Of a DNA stretch of 33,209 nucleotides, positions 18,009-25,701 are shown piece after piece. The notes beneath the pieces were generated by a model. The model had not been told where the DNA came from and did not search any database. It was given only the letters and a program-made list of their open reading frames with translations. The first letter of the stretch is position 1; each line of letters opens with the position of its first letter. Source of the stretch: Acidobacteriota bacterium (GTDB lineage: Bacteria > Acidobacteriota > Terriglobia > Acidiferrales > UBA7541); contig JAFDVY010000032.1 of NCBI GenBank assembly GCA_018268785.1, positions 1 to 33,209 of the forward strand, in the 5' to 3' direction. Made by a program: the position numbers and the translations under genes.

Positions 18009-19111
18009 AAGACGCTCCAGGCACTCGCGATTACGATTGGTGGCTGCTCGCCATTCTGGCGACGATCTGCGCTCTGGGTGTGCTTGAAATCTATTCCGCC
18101 ACCCACGGCAGTGCTCTTGCCGGCATGCAATACAAACAACTTCGCTGGCTCGCCGTCGGCGTCGTCCTGATGTTTATCCTCTCGCGCATCGACTATCACC
18201 TGATTCTGGATCAGTCCCTGATTCTTTACCTCGTCTGCATCGCTTCTCTGGCTGCTGTGCTTTTATTGGGAAACAGCCGCTTTGGCGCCAAACGCTGGAT
18301 TCCCATCATGGGACAAATGTTTCAGGTGTCGGAATTGGCAAAGTTGATTATAATTATTGTATTGGCGCGCTTCTTTACCGAGGTGCGTTCCGATAAGCTT
18401 GACCTGCGTGACTTGATTAAGGCAGGGTTGTTGGTAGGCGTTCCGCTTGTCTTGATCCTCAAGCAGCCGGACTTGGGCACAGCGATGGTTCTTGTGCCGC
18501 TTTTGTTCGTCGGGGCTTTCCTGGCTGGCTTGCAGTGGCAACATATGGCGGCGATTGTCCTCGTGGGGGCTTTGCTCGTTGGCGCAGTTTTTTATCCGCC
18601 CGTTAGCAAACATATCCTCAAGCCCTATCAGCGCGAACGGATTACGTCTTTCTTGCACCCGGAAGAGGACGCCAAGGGCTCAGGCTATCAGTTGTTGCAG
18701 TCCAAGATAGCTGTCGGCTCCGGTGGTTTCTGGGGCAAAGGTTTTGGCAACGGCAGTCAGAATCAACTGGGTTACATTCCGGTCCGGTATTCCGACTTCA
18801 TCATGTCGGCTTGGGCGGAAGAACAGGGATTCAAAGGCGTGCTGCTTGCCTTAGGGCTGTACATGGCGCTGCTTCTGCGCCTCGTCCAGAATGCACAGCG
18901 CGCGAAAGATCGCGCCGGCATGTTTTTGGTGATGGGCGTGGCGGCTGCGCTAGGGTTCCACGTTTTGGTGAACGTGGCTATGGTGATTGGCGCCATGCCG
19001 GTCACCGGCATCCCGTTGCCTCTTATGAGCTACGGGGGTTCGGCCACGTTGTTTGTTTTCATGGCGATTGGCCTGGTGATGAATGTACGGCTCCGCCGAT
19101 TCGTCAACTAG
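18005..19111 (+). CDS. rodA: Peptidoglycan glycosyltransferase RodA (SEDS family)
   Basis: A 368-residue SEDS-family polymerase that makes glycan strands together with PBP2. It has about ten membrane helices, the KRWIPIMGQMFQVSELAKL segment equivalent to the SEDS RW...FQPSE block, a QPDLGTAMVLVP motif, and the C-terminal signature PVTGIPLPLMSYGGSATLFVFMAIGLVMNV. Start and length are as usual for the family. The four-base overlap with mrdA shows tight coupling. Confidence 0.97.
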   Translation: MKDAPGTRDYDWWLLAILATICALGVLEIYSATHGSALAGMQYKQLRWLAVGVVLMFILSRIDYHLILDQSLILYLVCIASLAAVLLLGNSRFGAKRWIPIMGQMFQVSELAKLIIIIVLARFFTEVRSDKLDLRDLIKAGLLVGVPLVLILKQPDLGTAMVLVPLLFVGAFLAGLQWQHMAAIVLVGALLVGAVFYPPVSKHILKPYQRERITSFLHPEEDAKGSGYQLLQSKIAVGSGGFWGKGFGNGSQNQLGYIPVRYSDFIMSAWAEEQGFKGVLLALGLYMALLLRLVQNAQRAKDRAGMFLVMGVAAALGFHVLVNVAMVIGAMPVTGIPLPLMSYGGSATLFVFMAIGLVMNVRLRRFVN

Positions 19112-19509
19112 GCCGAGATGTAACCCGGGACAGCGGCAAAGCCGCCACCCGGAGTAAGTCAAGTTTCAGTAGCTAGGCCCGGTGAGTTCGTTTGAACTTT
19201 CTTGTTCGTGACACAATAGTTCGGAAGTTCAAAGGAACACGCTCCCTGCCTACTTAGGACAGTTAGAGTGAGGACAGCATCGTCCGCCGTTCCCGTTGCA
19301 GCAAGCCGGGAACGAACCAGCCTCGTTAGCTTGAGGAACAACAGATTCCCCATCAGCAGCGAACGCTTCGCCGCCCGCACACGGGTGTCGTCAGCGTGTG
19401 TGCCCTTCCTTTGGGCAACGGCTTTTCCCTCCCGGACCGCCAACGGAACTCGAACCGCGGCGATGCATCCCGATAGCTGCTCAGCAGCTAGCAAGCATAA
19501 GGAGTTTTC
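19112..19509 (+). other. 398-bp structured leader between rodA and the RNase E/G gene
   Basis: No gene is supported here. It contains a GC hairpin just after rodA (CCGGG...GCGGC-AAA-GCCGC...CCCGG, 19125-19152, without a T tract), the second 43-nt hairpin repeat (19191-19233), a GTTCCCG/CGGGAAC stem (19286-19311 area), and TAGCTG-CTCAG-CAGCTA (19474-19490) just before the AAGGAG ribosome site (19499-19504). RNase E messages are known in other bacteria to be autoregulated through their 5' leaders. A similar role here is inference. Confidence 0.45.
19191..19233 (+). repeat. 43-nt hairpin repeat with CGTGACACAATA loop, copy 2
   Basis: TTTGAACTT pairs with AAGTTCAAA around a loop region containing CGTGACACAATA. 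Compared with copy 1 (minus strand, 2432-2474) the length and loop are identical, and stem position 7 changes from T/A to C/G on both arms at once, a compensatory change. It lies in the leader of the RNase E/G gene, in the sense orientation. Confidence 0.75.
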
Positions 19510-22500
19510 ATGTCGAAAGAATTGGTTATCAACGCGACCTCCCATGAGCGGAGAGTCGCAATTTTGGAAGAAGGCCAGCTAGTCGAAATCTACATCGAGC
19601 GCGAAAAAGAATTCGCCCTCGTCGGCAGCATCTATAAAGGAAAAGTCACTCGCGTCCTCCCGGGCATGCAGTCCGCTTTCGTGGACATCGGCCTCGATGG
19701 CGACGCGTTTCTCTACGTCAGTGACGTTTTCGAAAATCTCGAAGGCTACGACCACGGGCACGACGATCATGGCCACGGACAAGAGCACGCGGCCGCTCCC
19801 GTAGAAGCCGGCGGCCAGTCCATCGAAGTTCTCCCGGGCGAATCGCTCGGCCGCGCCAGCGAATCGGCAACCCGCGCAAACTCACGCGAAAACGGACACG
19901 CGGATCCCCACGCTGATCCCGAGGATCAGGAAATCCGCTCTCACGTTGAAGAAGTTCAAGCCGGAAGCGATGATACGGCTCCTGGCGTTGCGGAACACGC
20001 CGAACAGTTCGACGACGAGCGTCAGCCCGATTCGAACGAATCCGCCCCGAAGAATTTCGCTCCACAGTACAATCCAACGCAATACAATCCCGCGCCCCGC
20101 TTCAACAATCGCCCCAATCAGGGCGGCGGGCGTGGCGGCGATTTCAATCGCGGGGGAGACCGCGGCGGCGATCGTGGCCGTGGAGGCCGTTGGGGCCGCA
20201 GAGGCGGACGCCGCCGTGGCGGCAGTAGCCGTCCCGGGGGGCCAGGCGGCAGAAATCTGCCACCCTCGAAATACGCTTCGCCCCAAGGCGGCGATCGCGA
20301 TAATCGCGGCAACTACGAAAATCGTGGCGACCGCGGCAGTTACGATAGGCGCGGCCCGCGTCGCGAGTTCAATAATCGCCCCGATGGTCCTCGTTACGGC
20401 CAGCCTAGCGCGCCGTCCGGCCCGTCTGCTCCGGTGGAAGAAGACGCCTTCTTGCTGCCCGGCGAATCGCTCGCAAAATTCCGCAATCGGCCCGCTGCAG
20501 CTGCTCCTATCGCGCCAGTGGAAGAGCCGATTCACGACGAACCGCAGCCCGAACTTCCCGAAGACGCTCAGCCGCGCAACGCAAATCTCTTGCCCGGTAC
20601 GGCTCCCGGTCCGCGTCGCTCGCGTGGTTCCCTGCCCAGTTGGTTGCTTGCGGGCGGTAGCTCGGAGTCAACCGAAGCTGTAAGCGAGTCTGACGCCGAG
20701 GCGGAAGCCGAAGAAATCGCCGAACTCGACGATGAGGAACTCGACCAGCTCGAAGAAGCGCAGGCCCTCGCCGAAGCATCCGAAAACGGCGGCGCCGAGC
20801 TCAGTGACGACGAACGCTCCACGCTCTCTTCCAGCCTGATTGAAGCAAAGCAGGATGAGATCCGCGAAGAGGCTCATGCCGACAGCGCCGCGGGAGGCGC
20901 CGTCTTCGAAGAAGACGAAGAAGAGGAAGAACACGAAGAAGACCTCGCCGACGACGAAGAAGAACACGAAGACGAAGCTCACGAGCCTTCCGTTCAGGAA
21001 ATCGTCAGCGCTCCTCAAGCCATTGCTGAAGCGGAAGCCGACGCAGCGCACGAAAATGCGCTTCATATTGCCGCTCTCGGCGACCACGTCGAGCTGGAAC
21101 ATCACGAGCCTTCTCACGAAGAGCACGGCGACCATCACGACGAAGGATTTCACGGTCACGAAGATGGCCGCGAAGAAGATCACGAAGACGAACACGAAGA
21201 AAATCAGCAGCACGAACACGAATCCCAGCCGGCTGAGATTGCCGCAGCCGGGGCTGGTGAAGATGCGATCCTTCTCCCCGGCGAAACGCGCGCTCCTCAC
21301 AGCGGCCCGCGCGAGGAATTTACGCCGCGTGATTCCGCACGCATTGGCGGCGGCGGTCGTTCCCGCTTCCAGCGGCCTTTCCGCGGCGGGGATCGTGGCC
21401 GGGATCGCGGCGGACGCGGCGGAGACCGCGGTGGACGCCCCGATCGCGGACGCGGCGGGCGCGGCAGATTCGATCGTCGCGGCGGCCCGAGCCACGGAGG
21501 CGGCCATGGCCATCACAGCGGCCAGCGCGGCTATCGCGGCCACAGCGGACCGCAACGCCGTCCGCAGCTGATTTCAGAAATGCTGAAGGCGGGTCAGGAA
21601 GTTGTCGTGCAAATCGCCAAGGAACCGCTCGGCAAGAAGGGCGCGCGCATCACCAGCCACGTTGCTCTCCCCGGCCGCTTCCTCGTCTACATGCCGACGA
21701 TTGACCACATCGGCGTCTCGCGCAAAATCGCCAGCGCGGAAAACCGTTCGCGTCTCCGCCGCCTGGTTGGCGAAGCGCGCGGTGCATTCCCCGGCGGCTT
21801 CATCGTTCGAACGGCAGCCGGCGGCGCCACCGATGACGAAATTCGCACCGACATCGAGTTCCTCGGCAAGACCTGGAACGACATCAAGCACAAGAACGAT
21901 GAGCGCAAAGCGCCTTCGCTCCTTCATCGCGACTTGAATCTCGTCGAACGCATCCTGCGCGATTACGTCAGCGACGATTTCACCGCCATCTGGATTGACA
22001 GCGAAGAGGAATACGGCAAGGTCGTCGAATTCGTCAGCCGCTTCCAGCCAAAACTTGCCAATCGTGTGAAGCTCTACACGAAAGACCAGCCCATCTTTGA
22101 AGAGTTCGGCATCCAGCACGATCTTGACAAAGCGCTCCGCGCCAAGGTCTGGCTCAAGTCCGGCGGCTATATCGTCATCAACCACACCGAAGCGCTCGTC
22201 GCCATCGACGTCAACACCGGCAAATTCGTCGGCAAGGGCTCTACGCGCCTCGAGGACACCATCGTCAAGACCAACCTCGAAGCCGTTAAGGAAATCGTCC
22301 GCCAGATTCGCCTGCGCGACCTCGGCGGCATCATCGTCGTGGACTTCATCGATATGGAAGAGCGCCGCAACCGCGAGAAGGTTCTTGGCGCATTGCAGCA
22401 AGCCCTCGAGCAGGACAAAGCGCCTTCGAAAGCGCTTTCCTTCAACGAGTTCGGCCTCGTCTGCATCACCCGCAAGCGCACCAAACAGGCGCTCGAACGC

Positions 22501-22773
22501 GTCCTCTGCCAGCCTTGCCCCTCGTGCAGCGGCTCCGGCATGGTCAAATCCATTCCAACGCTCTGTTACGAAATTCAGTCCGAAGCACGCAAGATGGCCA
22601 CGACTACCGATAGCGAAAATCCGAACCTGACGCTCCGCGTCCATCCGGAAATCGCCAAAGCGCTCAAGACGCGCGAATCCATGCTGATTGACGAGCTCGA
22701 GCAAAATTCGCACAAGCACGTCATCATTCAGTCCGACGCCACGCTCCACTGGGAGCAGTACGACATCTATTAG
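19510..22773 (+). CDS. rng: RNase E/G family endoribonuclease with a ~600-residue disordered insertion inside the S1 domain
   Basis: A 1,087-residue endoribonuclease for rRNA and mRNA processing. The first half of the S1 domain is at 1-80 (ELVINATSHERRVAILEEGQLVEIYIER, GSIYKGKVTRVLPGMQSAFVDIGLDGDAFLYVSD). It resumes only at about 688 (ISEMLKAGQEVVVQIAKEPLGKKGARITSHVALPGRFLVYMP). The catalytic aspartates fit D900 (AIDVNTG) and D945 (VVDFIDM). The zinc-link is C1003-P-S-C1006, followed by a short RNase G-like end. The insertion has an RGG block (about 201-255), an acidic Glu/Asp/His block (about 394-572) and a second RGG block (about 613-681). It also carries four LLPGE[S/T]-like motifs at 107, 315, 360 and 588. 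In E. coli RNase E the disordered scaffold is C-terminal; here it is internal. AAGGAG is 5 bases before the ATG. Linkage to mre genes favours the rng name, but rne is equally defensible. Confidence 0.93.
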   Translation: MSKELVINATSHERRVAILEEGQLVEIYIEREKEFALVGSIYKGKVTRVLPGMQSAFVDIGLDGDAFLYVSDVFENLEGYDHGHDDHGHGQEHAAAPVEAGGQSIEVLPGESLGRASESATRANSRENGHADPHADPEDQEIRSHVEEVQAGSDDTAPGVAEHAEQFDDERQPDSNESAPKNFAPQYNPTQYNPAPRFNNRPNQGGGRGGDFNRGGDRGGDRGRGGRWGRRGGRRRGGSSRPGGPGGRNLPPSKYASPQGGDRDNRGNYENRGDRGSYDRRGPRREFNNRPDGPRYGQPSAPSGPSAPVEEDAFLLPGESLAKFRNRPAAAAPIAPVEEPIHDEPQPELPEDAQPRNANLLPGTAPGPRRSRGSLPSWLLAGGSSESTEAVSESDAEAEAEEIAELDDEELDQLEEAQALAEASENGGAELSDDERSTLSSSLIEAKQDEIREEAHADSAAGGAVFEEDEEEEEHEEDLADDEEEHEDEAHEPSVQEIVSAPQAIAEAEADAAHENALHIAALGDHVELEHHEPSHEEHGDHHDEGFHGHEDGREEDHEDEHEENQQHEHESQPAEIAAAGAGEDAILLPGETRAPHSGPREEFTPRDSARIGGGGRSRFQRPFRGGDRGRDRGGRGGDRGGRPDRGRGGRGRFDRRGGPSHGGGHGHHSGQRGYRGHSGPQRRPQLISEMLKAGQEVVVQIAKEPLGKKGARITSHVALPGRFLVYMPTIDHIGVSRKIASAENRSRLRRLVGEARGAFPGGFIVRTAAGGATDDEIRTDIEFLGKTWNDIKHKNDERKAPSLLHRDLNLVERILRDYVSDDFTAIWIDSEEEYGKVVEFVSRFQPKLANRVKLYTKDQPIFEEFGIQHDLDKALRAKVWLKSGGYIVINHTEALVAIDVNTGKFVGKGSTRLEDTIVKTNLEAVKEIVRQIRLRDLGGIIVVDFIDMEERRNREKVLGALQQALEQDKAPSKALSFNEFGLVCITRKRTKQALERVLCQPCPSCSGSGMVKSIPTLCYEIQSEARKMATTTDSENPNLTLRVHPEIAKALKTRESMLIDELEQNSHKHVIIQSDATLHWEQYDIY

Positions 22774-22785
22774 TAGTTAGTGGTG

Positions 22786-22806
22786 GCACGGGCTTTCAGC
22801 CTGCGC
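22786..22806. repeat. REP-like hairpin with CTTTCAG centre, copy A
   Basis: CGGGCT and AGCCTG pair (one G-T wobble) around a 3-nt TTC loop, flanked by GCA/CGC. It is one of three hairpins in the window with the same CTT-[C/T]AG centre and a different but self-complementary stem. It lies 12 bp after the RNase E/G stop. Confidence 0.5.
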
Positions 22807-22832
22807 TGGCTTCGAATAGTTTCGTCTTCCGT

Positions 22833-22864
22833 AGGGGCACGATATATCGTGCCCCTCTTTTTTT
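22833..22864 (+). terminator. Intrinsic terminator of the RNase E/G gene (perfect 24-bp palindrome plus T tract)
   Basis: The arm AGGGGCACGATA is followed directly by its exact reverse complement, giving a perfect 24-bp palindrome, then C and a run of T residues on plus only. It is 60 bp beyond the RNase stop and is a strong Rho-independent terminator. The perfect dyad could also derive from a mobile palindrome. Confidence 0.85.
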
Positions 22865-22870
22865 CATTAC

Positions 22871-22895
22871 GTAGCGCCGGGCTTCAGCCCGGCAC
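22871..22895. repeat. REP-like hairpin with CTTCAG centre, copy B
   Basis: GCCGGGC-TTCA-GCCCGGC forms a perfect 7-bp stem and tetraloop, flanked by GTAGC and AC. It matches copies A (22786-22806) and C (29774-29789) in loop and layout while the stem sequence differs. Confidence 0.6.
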
Positions 22896-22910
22896 TCTTA
22901 AGCCATAACG

Positions 22911-22937
22911 AATAACGCCCGGCCTAATTCCCGGGCG
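22911..22937 (-). terminator. Possible terminator downstream of the truncated ExbD gene
   Basis: On the minus strand CGCCCGG and CCGGGCG form a 7-bp GC stem with an 8-nt loop, followed by TTATTCGTTA. The T tract is weak. It lies 29 bp after the stop of the truncated ExbD-like frame. Confidence 0.45.
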
Positions 22938-22965
22938 CTTTGTTCAGTTTAGTTGTTTAGTTTCC

Positions 22966-23196
22966 CTAGTGCTGAGGCTGCTTTTCCGTCAAAATCACCA
23001 CATTTGTGATTCCGCTTTCTCGAATCTTCGCCACGACGGCTTGGATATCTCCGTACTTTGCCCTCGCATCTCCTGACAAATACACCTTCCGCGCCGCACC
23101 GCCTGTAAGCTTGTCGCGGATCCAGCGCGCCTTTTCGTGGTTCTTTCCCGCACAGAACGACTCGGCGTCCAGGACACACTTGCCTCCGCTGTACAA
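22966..23196 (-). pseudogene. ExbD/TolR-like C-terminal remnant
   Basis: 76 codons ending KVYLSGDARAKYGDIQAVVAKIRESGITNVVILTEKQ, the C-terminal periplasmic end of an ExbD/TolR protein. The membrane anchor and N-terminal half are missing. An in-frame stop sits just before the only possible start (TTG at 23196), and there is no ribosome site. It is next to an intact relative at 23254-23703 that shares the RAKY-DI...I...GI-NV--L-EK pattern, so a tandem duplication followed by 5' loss is the likely history. It probably makes no functional protein. Confidence 0.65.
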
Positions 23197-23253
23197 TTAA
23201 ACACCCTCGCCACGGGGGCGAACTCTCGTTACGCTTCGCTCTTGCCGTAATCG

Positions 23254-23703
23254 CTACGGCTTCCCGATTCGCTTCTCCACTAGAAACGTTACGTTCCAGA
23301 TTCCGGCTTGGTCAATCAAATCGGTTATGTATTTAATGTCTGCGTACTTCGCCCGGCTATCCACCTTTAGATAGTCACGTTTTTCGCTGCCCTCACTCAC
23401 CGCTTTCCGAATTGACCCGCTCAGTTCGTCCGGAGCGATCTTGAGGTTGTGAAAAAAGATGCTGCCATCCCGCGAAATCATCACGGTTATTGCGTTCTCG
23501 CGCGCCGCACTTGGTTCGGGAATGGCCGTCGAGGTCATCGCCAAATCCACGGCATATCCGCGATGCGGCGTCATACCTTCTGCGATCATCACCACGAGCA
23601 AAATCATGACCACAGTCCCAACCATCGGAAAGAAACCAATAGTTGCCCAAACGCGTGATCGGCGCTTTCGTATGTGCATTTTCGCGTTTTGGCTGGGTAG
23701 CAT
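23254..23703 (-). CDS. exbD: ExbD/TolR-family biopolymer transport protein
   Basis: 149 residues. A basic cytoplasmic head (NAKMHIRKRRSRV) precedes one membrane helix (about 22-42, GFFPMVGTVVMILLVVMIAEG) and a periplasmic ExbD-like domain (AITVMISRDGSIFFHNLKIAPDELSGSIRKAV, then KVDSRAKYADIKYITDLIDQAGIWNVTFLVEK). ExbD works with ExbB to use proton-motive force for TonB-dependent transport. The anchor lacks the typical aspartate near its start, where true ExbD has an ID[V/L] motif, so energy coupling may be altered. No exbB or tonB is adjacent. The ATG at 23703 is preferred; 23679 is possible and neither has a strong ribosome site. A GCCGTA/TACGGC hairpin spans the stop. Confidence 0.7.
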   Translation of the reverse strand: MLPSQNAKMHIRKRRSRVWATIGFFPMVGTVVMILLVVMIAEGMTPHRGYAVDLAMTSTAIPEPSAARENAITVMISRDGSIFFHNLKIAPDELSGSIRKAVSEGSEKRDYLKVDSRAKYADIKYITDLIDQAGIWNVTFLVEKRIGKP

Positions 23704-23777
23704 TGGCGTCTCAATTCGAGCCAGAGCGGCATCAATAGTTAGACGCCGGACAAGTTGCGCAGTTCCCGGCAGGGACG

Positions 23778-24695
23778 CTACTTCAGCACCCCAATCGTGT
23801 GCATCCACGCCTCCGCCAGCTTTGGCCACCCCGTAACGGGTTTTTCTGTTTTTCGCAATCCATACCCATGCCCGCCTTCCGAGTAAACATGCAACTCCGC
23901 GGGCACCCTCGCATTCTTCAATTGCAGAAAATAGAGCGTCGCATTCTCCACGTGCACCGGATCGTCTTCCGCCTGCACGATAAATGTGGCTGGCGCCTGG
24001 TCCGTCACGCGAATCTCCGGATTCGCCGCAAAATTCTGTTCGGCGATCGCGAGATATGCGGGATAAACAATCACGGCAAAATCCGGCCGGCACGAAAGCT
24101 TGTCTGCACCATCAATCGGCTCATACAACCTCTGCTCGAAATGAGTGCTCAGCGCCGCAGCCAAATGTCCTCCCGCCGAAAATCCCAGCACTCCGATCCG
24201 GTTCGGATCGATCTTCCAATCCGGCGCATGGGCACGCACAATTCCCACAGCTCTTTGCGCATCCTGTAGCGCCGCCTGCGATTTCGGCAGCGGCCCTGAG
24301 TCCGGCACGCGATATTTCAGCAGCACGCAACTTACGCCAATGGAATTCAGCCATTCGCAGACTTCCGTCCCTTCCAGGTCCATTGCCAGAATTTTGTACC
24401 CTCCTCCTGGAAACACCACCACTGCCGCTCCCGTGTTGTTCCCTTTCGGCGTGTACAAGGTAATCGTGGGCCTTGCAACATTGCCCAGACGCACCAGCGG
24501 CTTCCCTGCAATCAATGCGTCCTTCGCCGTCGTCGTGTCCGCTTCGGGCGCGGGATTCTCCACACCGCCAGGCACCGTCTTCGGCCAAATGCTGATCGTG
24601 GTGTGTCCCGCCGGCGGCTGCCAGCCGCTTTGTTGCGCAACAGCGCTCAACGAAATTCCAAGTGTGGCCAAAAGCAAAATCAATGATTTGCGCAT
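23778..24695 (-). CDS. Secreted alpha/beta-hydrolase, acetylxylan-esterase-like
   Basis: 305 residues with a signal peptide (MRKSLILLLATLGISLSAVAQQ). The oxyanion-hole region is VVVFPGGGYK (93-101). The nucleophile elbow is GFSAGGH with S173, the acid is probably D244 or D245 in QAEDDPVH, and the histidine is H276 in EGGHGYG. This arrangement matches the BD-FAE/acetylxylan esterase-like hydrolases that remove acetyl groups from plant polysaccharides, so a periplasmic or extracellular carbohydrate esterase is likely. The exact substrate is unknown. GGGGAGG lies just before the ATG at 24695. The longer open frame upstream runs through the next gene in another frame and is not used. Confidence 0.85.
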   Translation of the reverse strand: MRKSLILLLATLGISLSAVAQQSGWQPPAGHTTISIWPKTVPGGVENPAPEADTTTAKDALIAGKPLVRLGNVARPTITLYTPKGNNTGAAVVVFPGGGYKILAMDLEGTEVCEWLNSIGVSCVLLKYRVPDSGPLPKSQAALQDAQRAVGIVRAHAPDWKIDPNRIGVLGFSAGGHLAAALSTHFEQRLYEPIDGADKLSCRPDFAVIVYPAYLAIAEQNFAANPEIRVTDQAPATFIVQAEDDPVHVENATLYFLQLKNARVPAELHVYSEGGHGYGLRKTEKPVTGWPKLAEAWMHTIGVLK

Positions 24696-24760
24696 ATCCT
24701 CCCCGCAGCTCTTCAACGAGGAGACATCATCACACAGTCTGTGCCAAGGTACGGAATCCG

Positions 24761-25378
24761 TCAGCGTCCCGCGTAGCGCTGCTCTTTCCACGGGTCGCCA
24801 TATTCGTGATACCCGTTGCGCTCCCAGAATCCCAGCCGGTCGTGGTCGAGCAGCATAAACCCGCGAACCCACTTGACGCTCTTCCACGCGTAGAGGTGCG
24901 GCACAACCAACCGCAGCGGCCCGCCATGTTCCGCAGTCAGTGGCTCGCCGTCGTGATCGAATGCAAAAAGAACGCCCGACCGCAGCAAATCGGCCAGCGG
25001 TACATTCGCCGTGTAACCTTCTTCCGCCAGAATGGATGCGAACGCAGCCCCCGCCTTCGGTGCCACCAGTTTCAGTACATCCGTAAACAGCACGCCCCTC
25101 CACCGGTTATCCAATCGGCTCCAGCGCGTCACGCAATGAAAATCCGAGGTCACTTCCGTCCGCGGCAGCGCGCGAAACTCTTTCCAACTCAATTTCACAG
25201 GCGCTTCCACTTCGCCCGAAATCTGGAAGTCCCATTTCTCCTCATCAAAGTGCGGCACGCTTCCATAATGTAAGATCGGCCACTTCAGCGTCACCGATTG
25301 TCCGGGCGGCAACCTTCCCTCCGCCTTCGCTCTCTTCTCCAGTTCTCTCCGCGCCACCGATTCATCCGCCGTAGTCAC
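24761..25378 (-). CDS. Sulfite-oxidase-like molybdopterin-dependent oxidoreductase
   Basis: 205 residues forming a single oxidoreductase molybdopterin-binding domain of the sulfite oxidase/YedY superfamily. The molybdenum-ligating cysteine is C82 in TSDFHCVTRWSR. LSWKEFRALP, GYTANVPLADL and GGPLRLVVPHLYAWKSVKWVRGFMLLD are the other conserved blocks. There is no Tat signal, so unlike MsrP it should be cytoplasmic. It ends HEYGDPWKEQRY, as in the small stand-alone relatives. The start is GTG 25378 with AGGAG six bases upstream. It is 65 bp upstream of the esterase on the same strand and may be co-transcribed with it. Confidence 0.88.
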   Translation of the reverse strand: MTTADESVARRELEKRAKAEGRLPPGQSVTLKWPILHYGSVPHFDEEKWDFQISGEVEAPVKLSWKEFRALPRTEVTSDFHCVTRWSRLDNRWRGVLFTDVLKLVAPKAGAAFASILAEEGYTANVPLADLLRSGVLFAFDHDGEPLTAEHGGPLRLVVPHLYAWKSVKWVRGFMLLDHDRLGFWERNGYHEYGDPWKEQRYAGR

Positions 25379-25701
25379 ACAGTTCTCCTACTCGTTCGAT
25401 GCCCTAAATTTCACAGAGTCTCTCGCCCTACCGAGGCAGTCTGCTCACCGGACAGCTTCTGGTTCCGGTTGTTCGTGAAATGAAAGTTGCCTTTCGTCAC
25501 CAAGCAGTCCTTCGAAGGCGCCCTACTCGGTACTAGCCCGCTTTACAAGGAATTGATGGTTGCTCATGGGGTTCAAGGTGCGTTTTGGCCTTCGTTTCGC
25601 AGCCGTTCCCGCGGCGTCTTGCTTTATTTTTCAAGGACGCTGTAACAGTTGTCCGCTATCGCGCCACTATACTAAGCAGGTTTTTGCGGCAAAGGTGTGC
25701 A
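25379..25701. other. Intergenic region between divergent genes
   Basis: No coding sequence is convincing here. A TATACT box at 25668-25673 could serve the AraC-type gene, but no -35 lies at a good distance. The open frame upstream of 25702 continues to 25585 without protein-like features. Confidence 0.4.

Noticed and set aside
19159..19545. 128-codon minus-strand frame in the RNase leader
   Set aside because: It overlaps the RNase start and consists of leader hairpins; no ribosome site or domain.
21574..22749. 391-codon minus-strand open frame antisense to the RNase E/G catalytic region, and another at 20668-21555
   Set aside because: The plus strand encodes conserved catalytic and zinc motifs there; the antisense products are low-complexity mirrors of that sequence.
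24696..25103. Upstream extension of the esterase frame
   Set aside because: It runs through the sulfite-oxidase-like gene in another frame; the ATG at 24695 has a strong ribosome site and begins a signal peptide.
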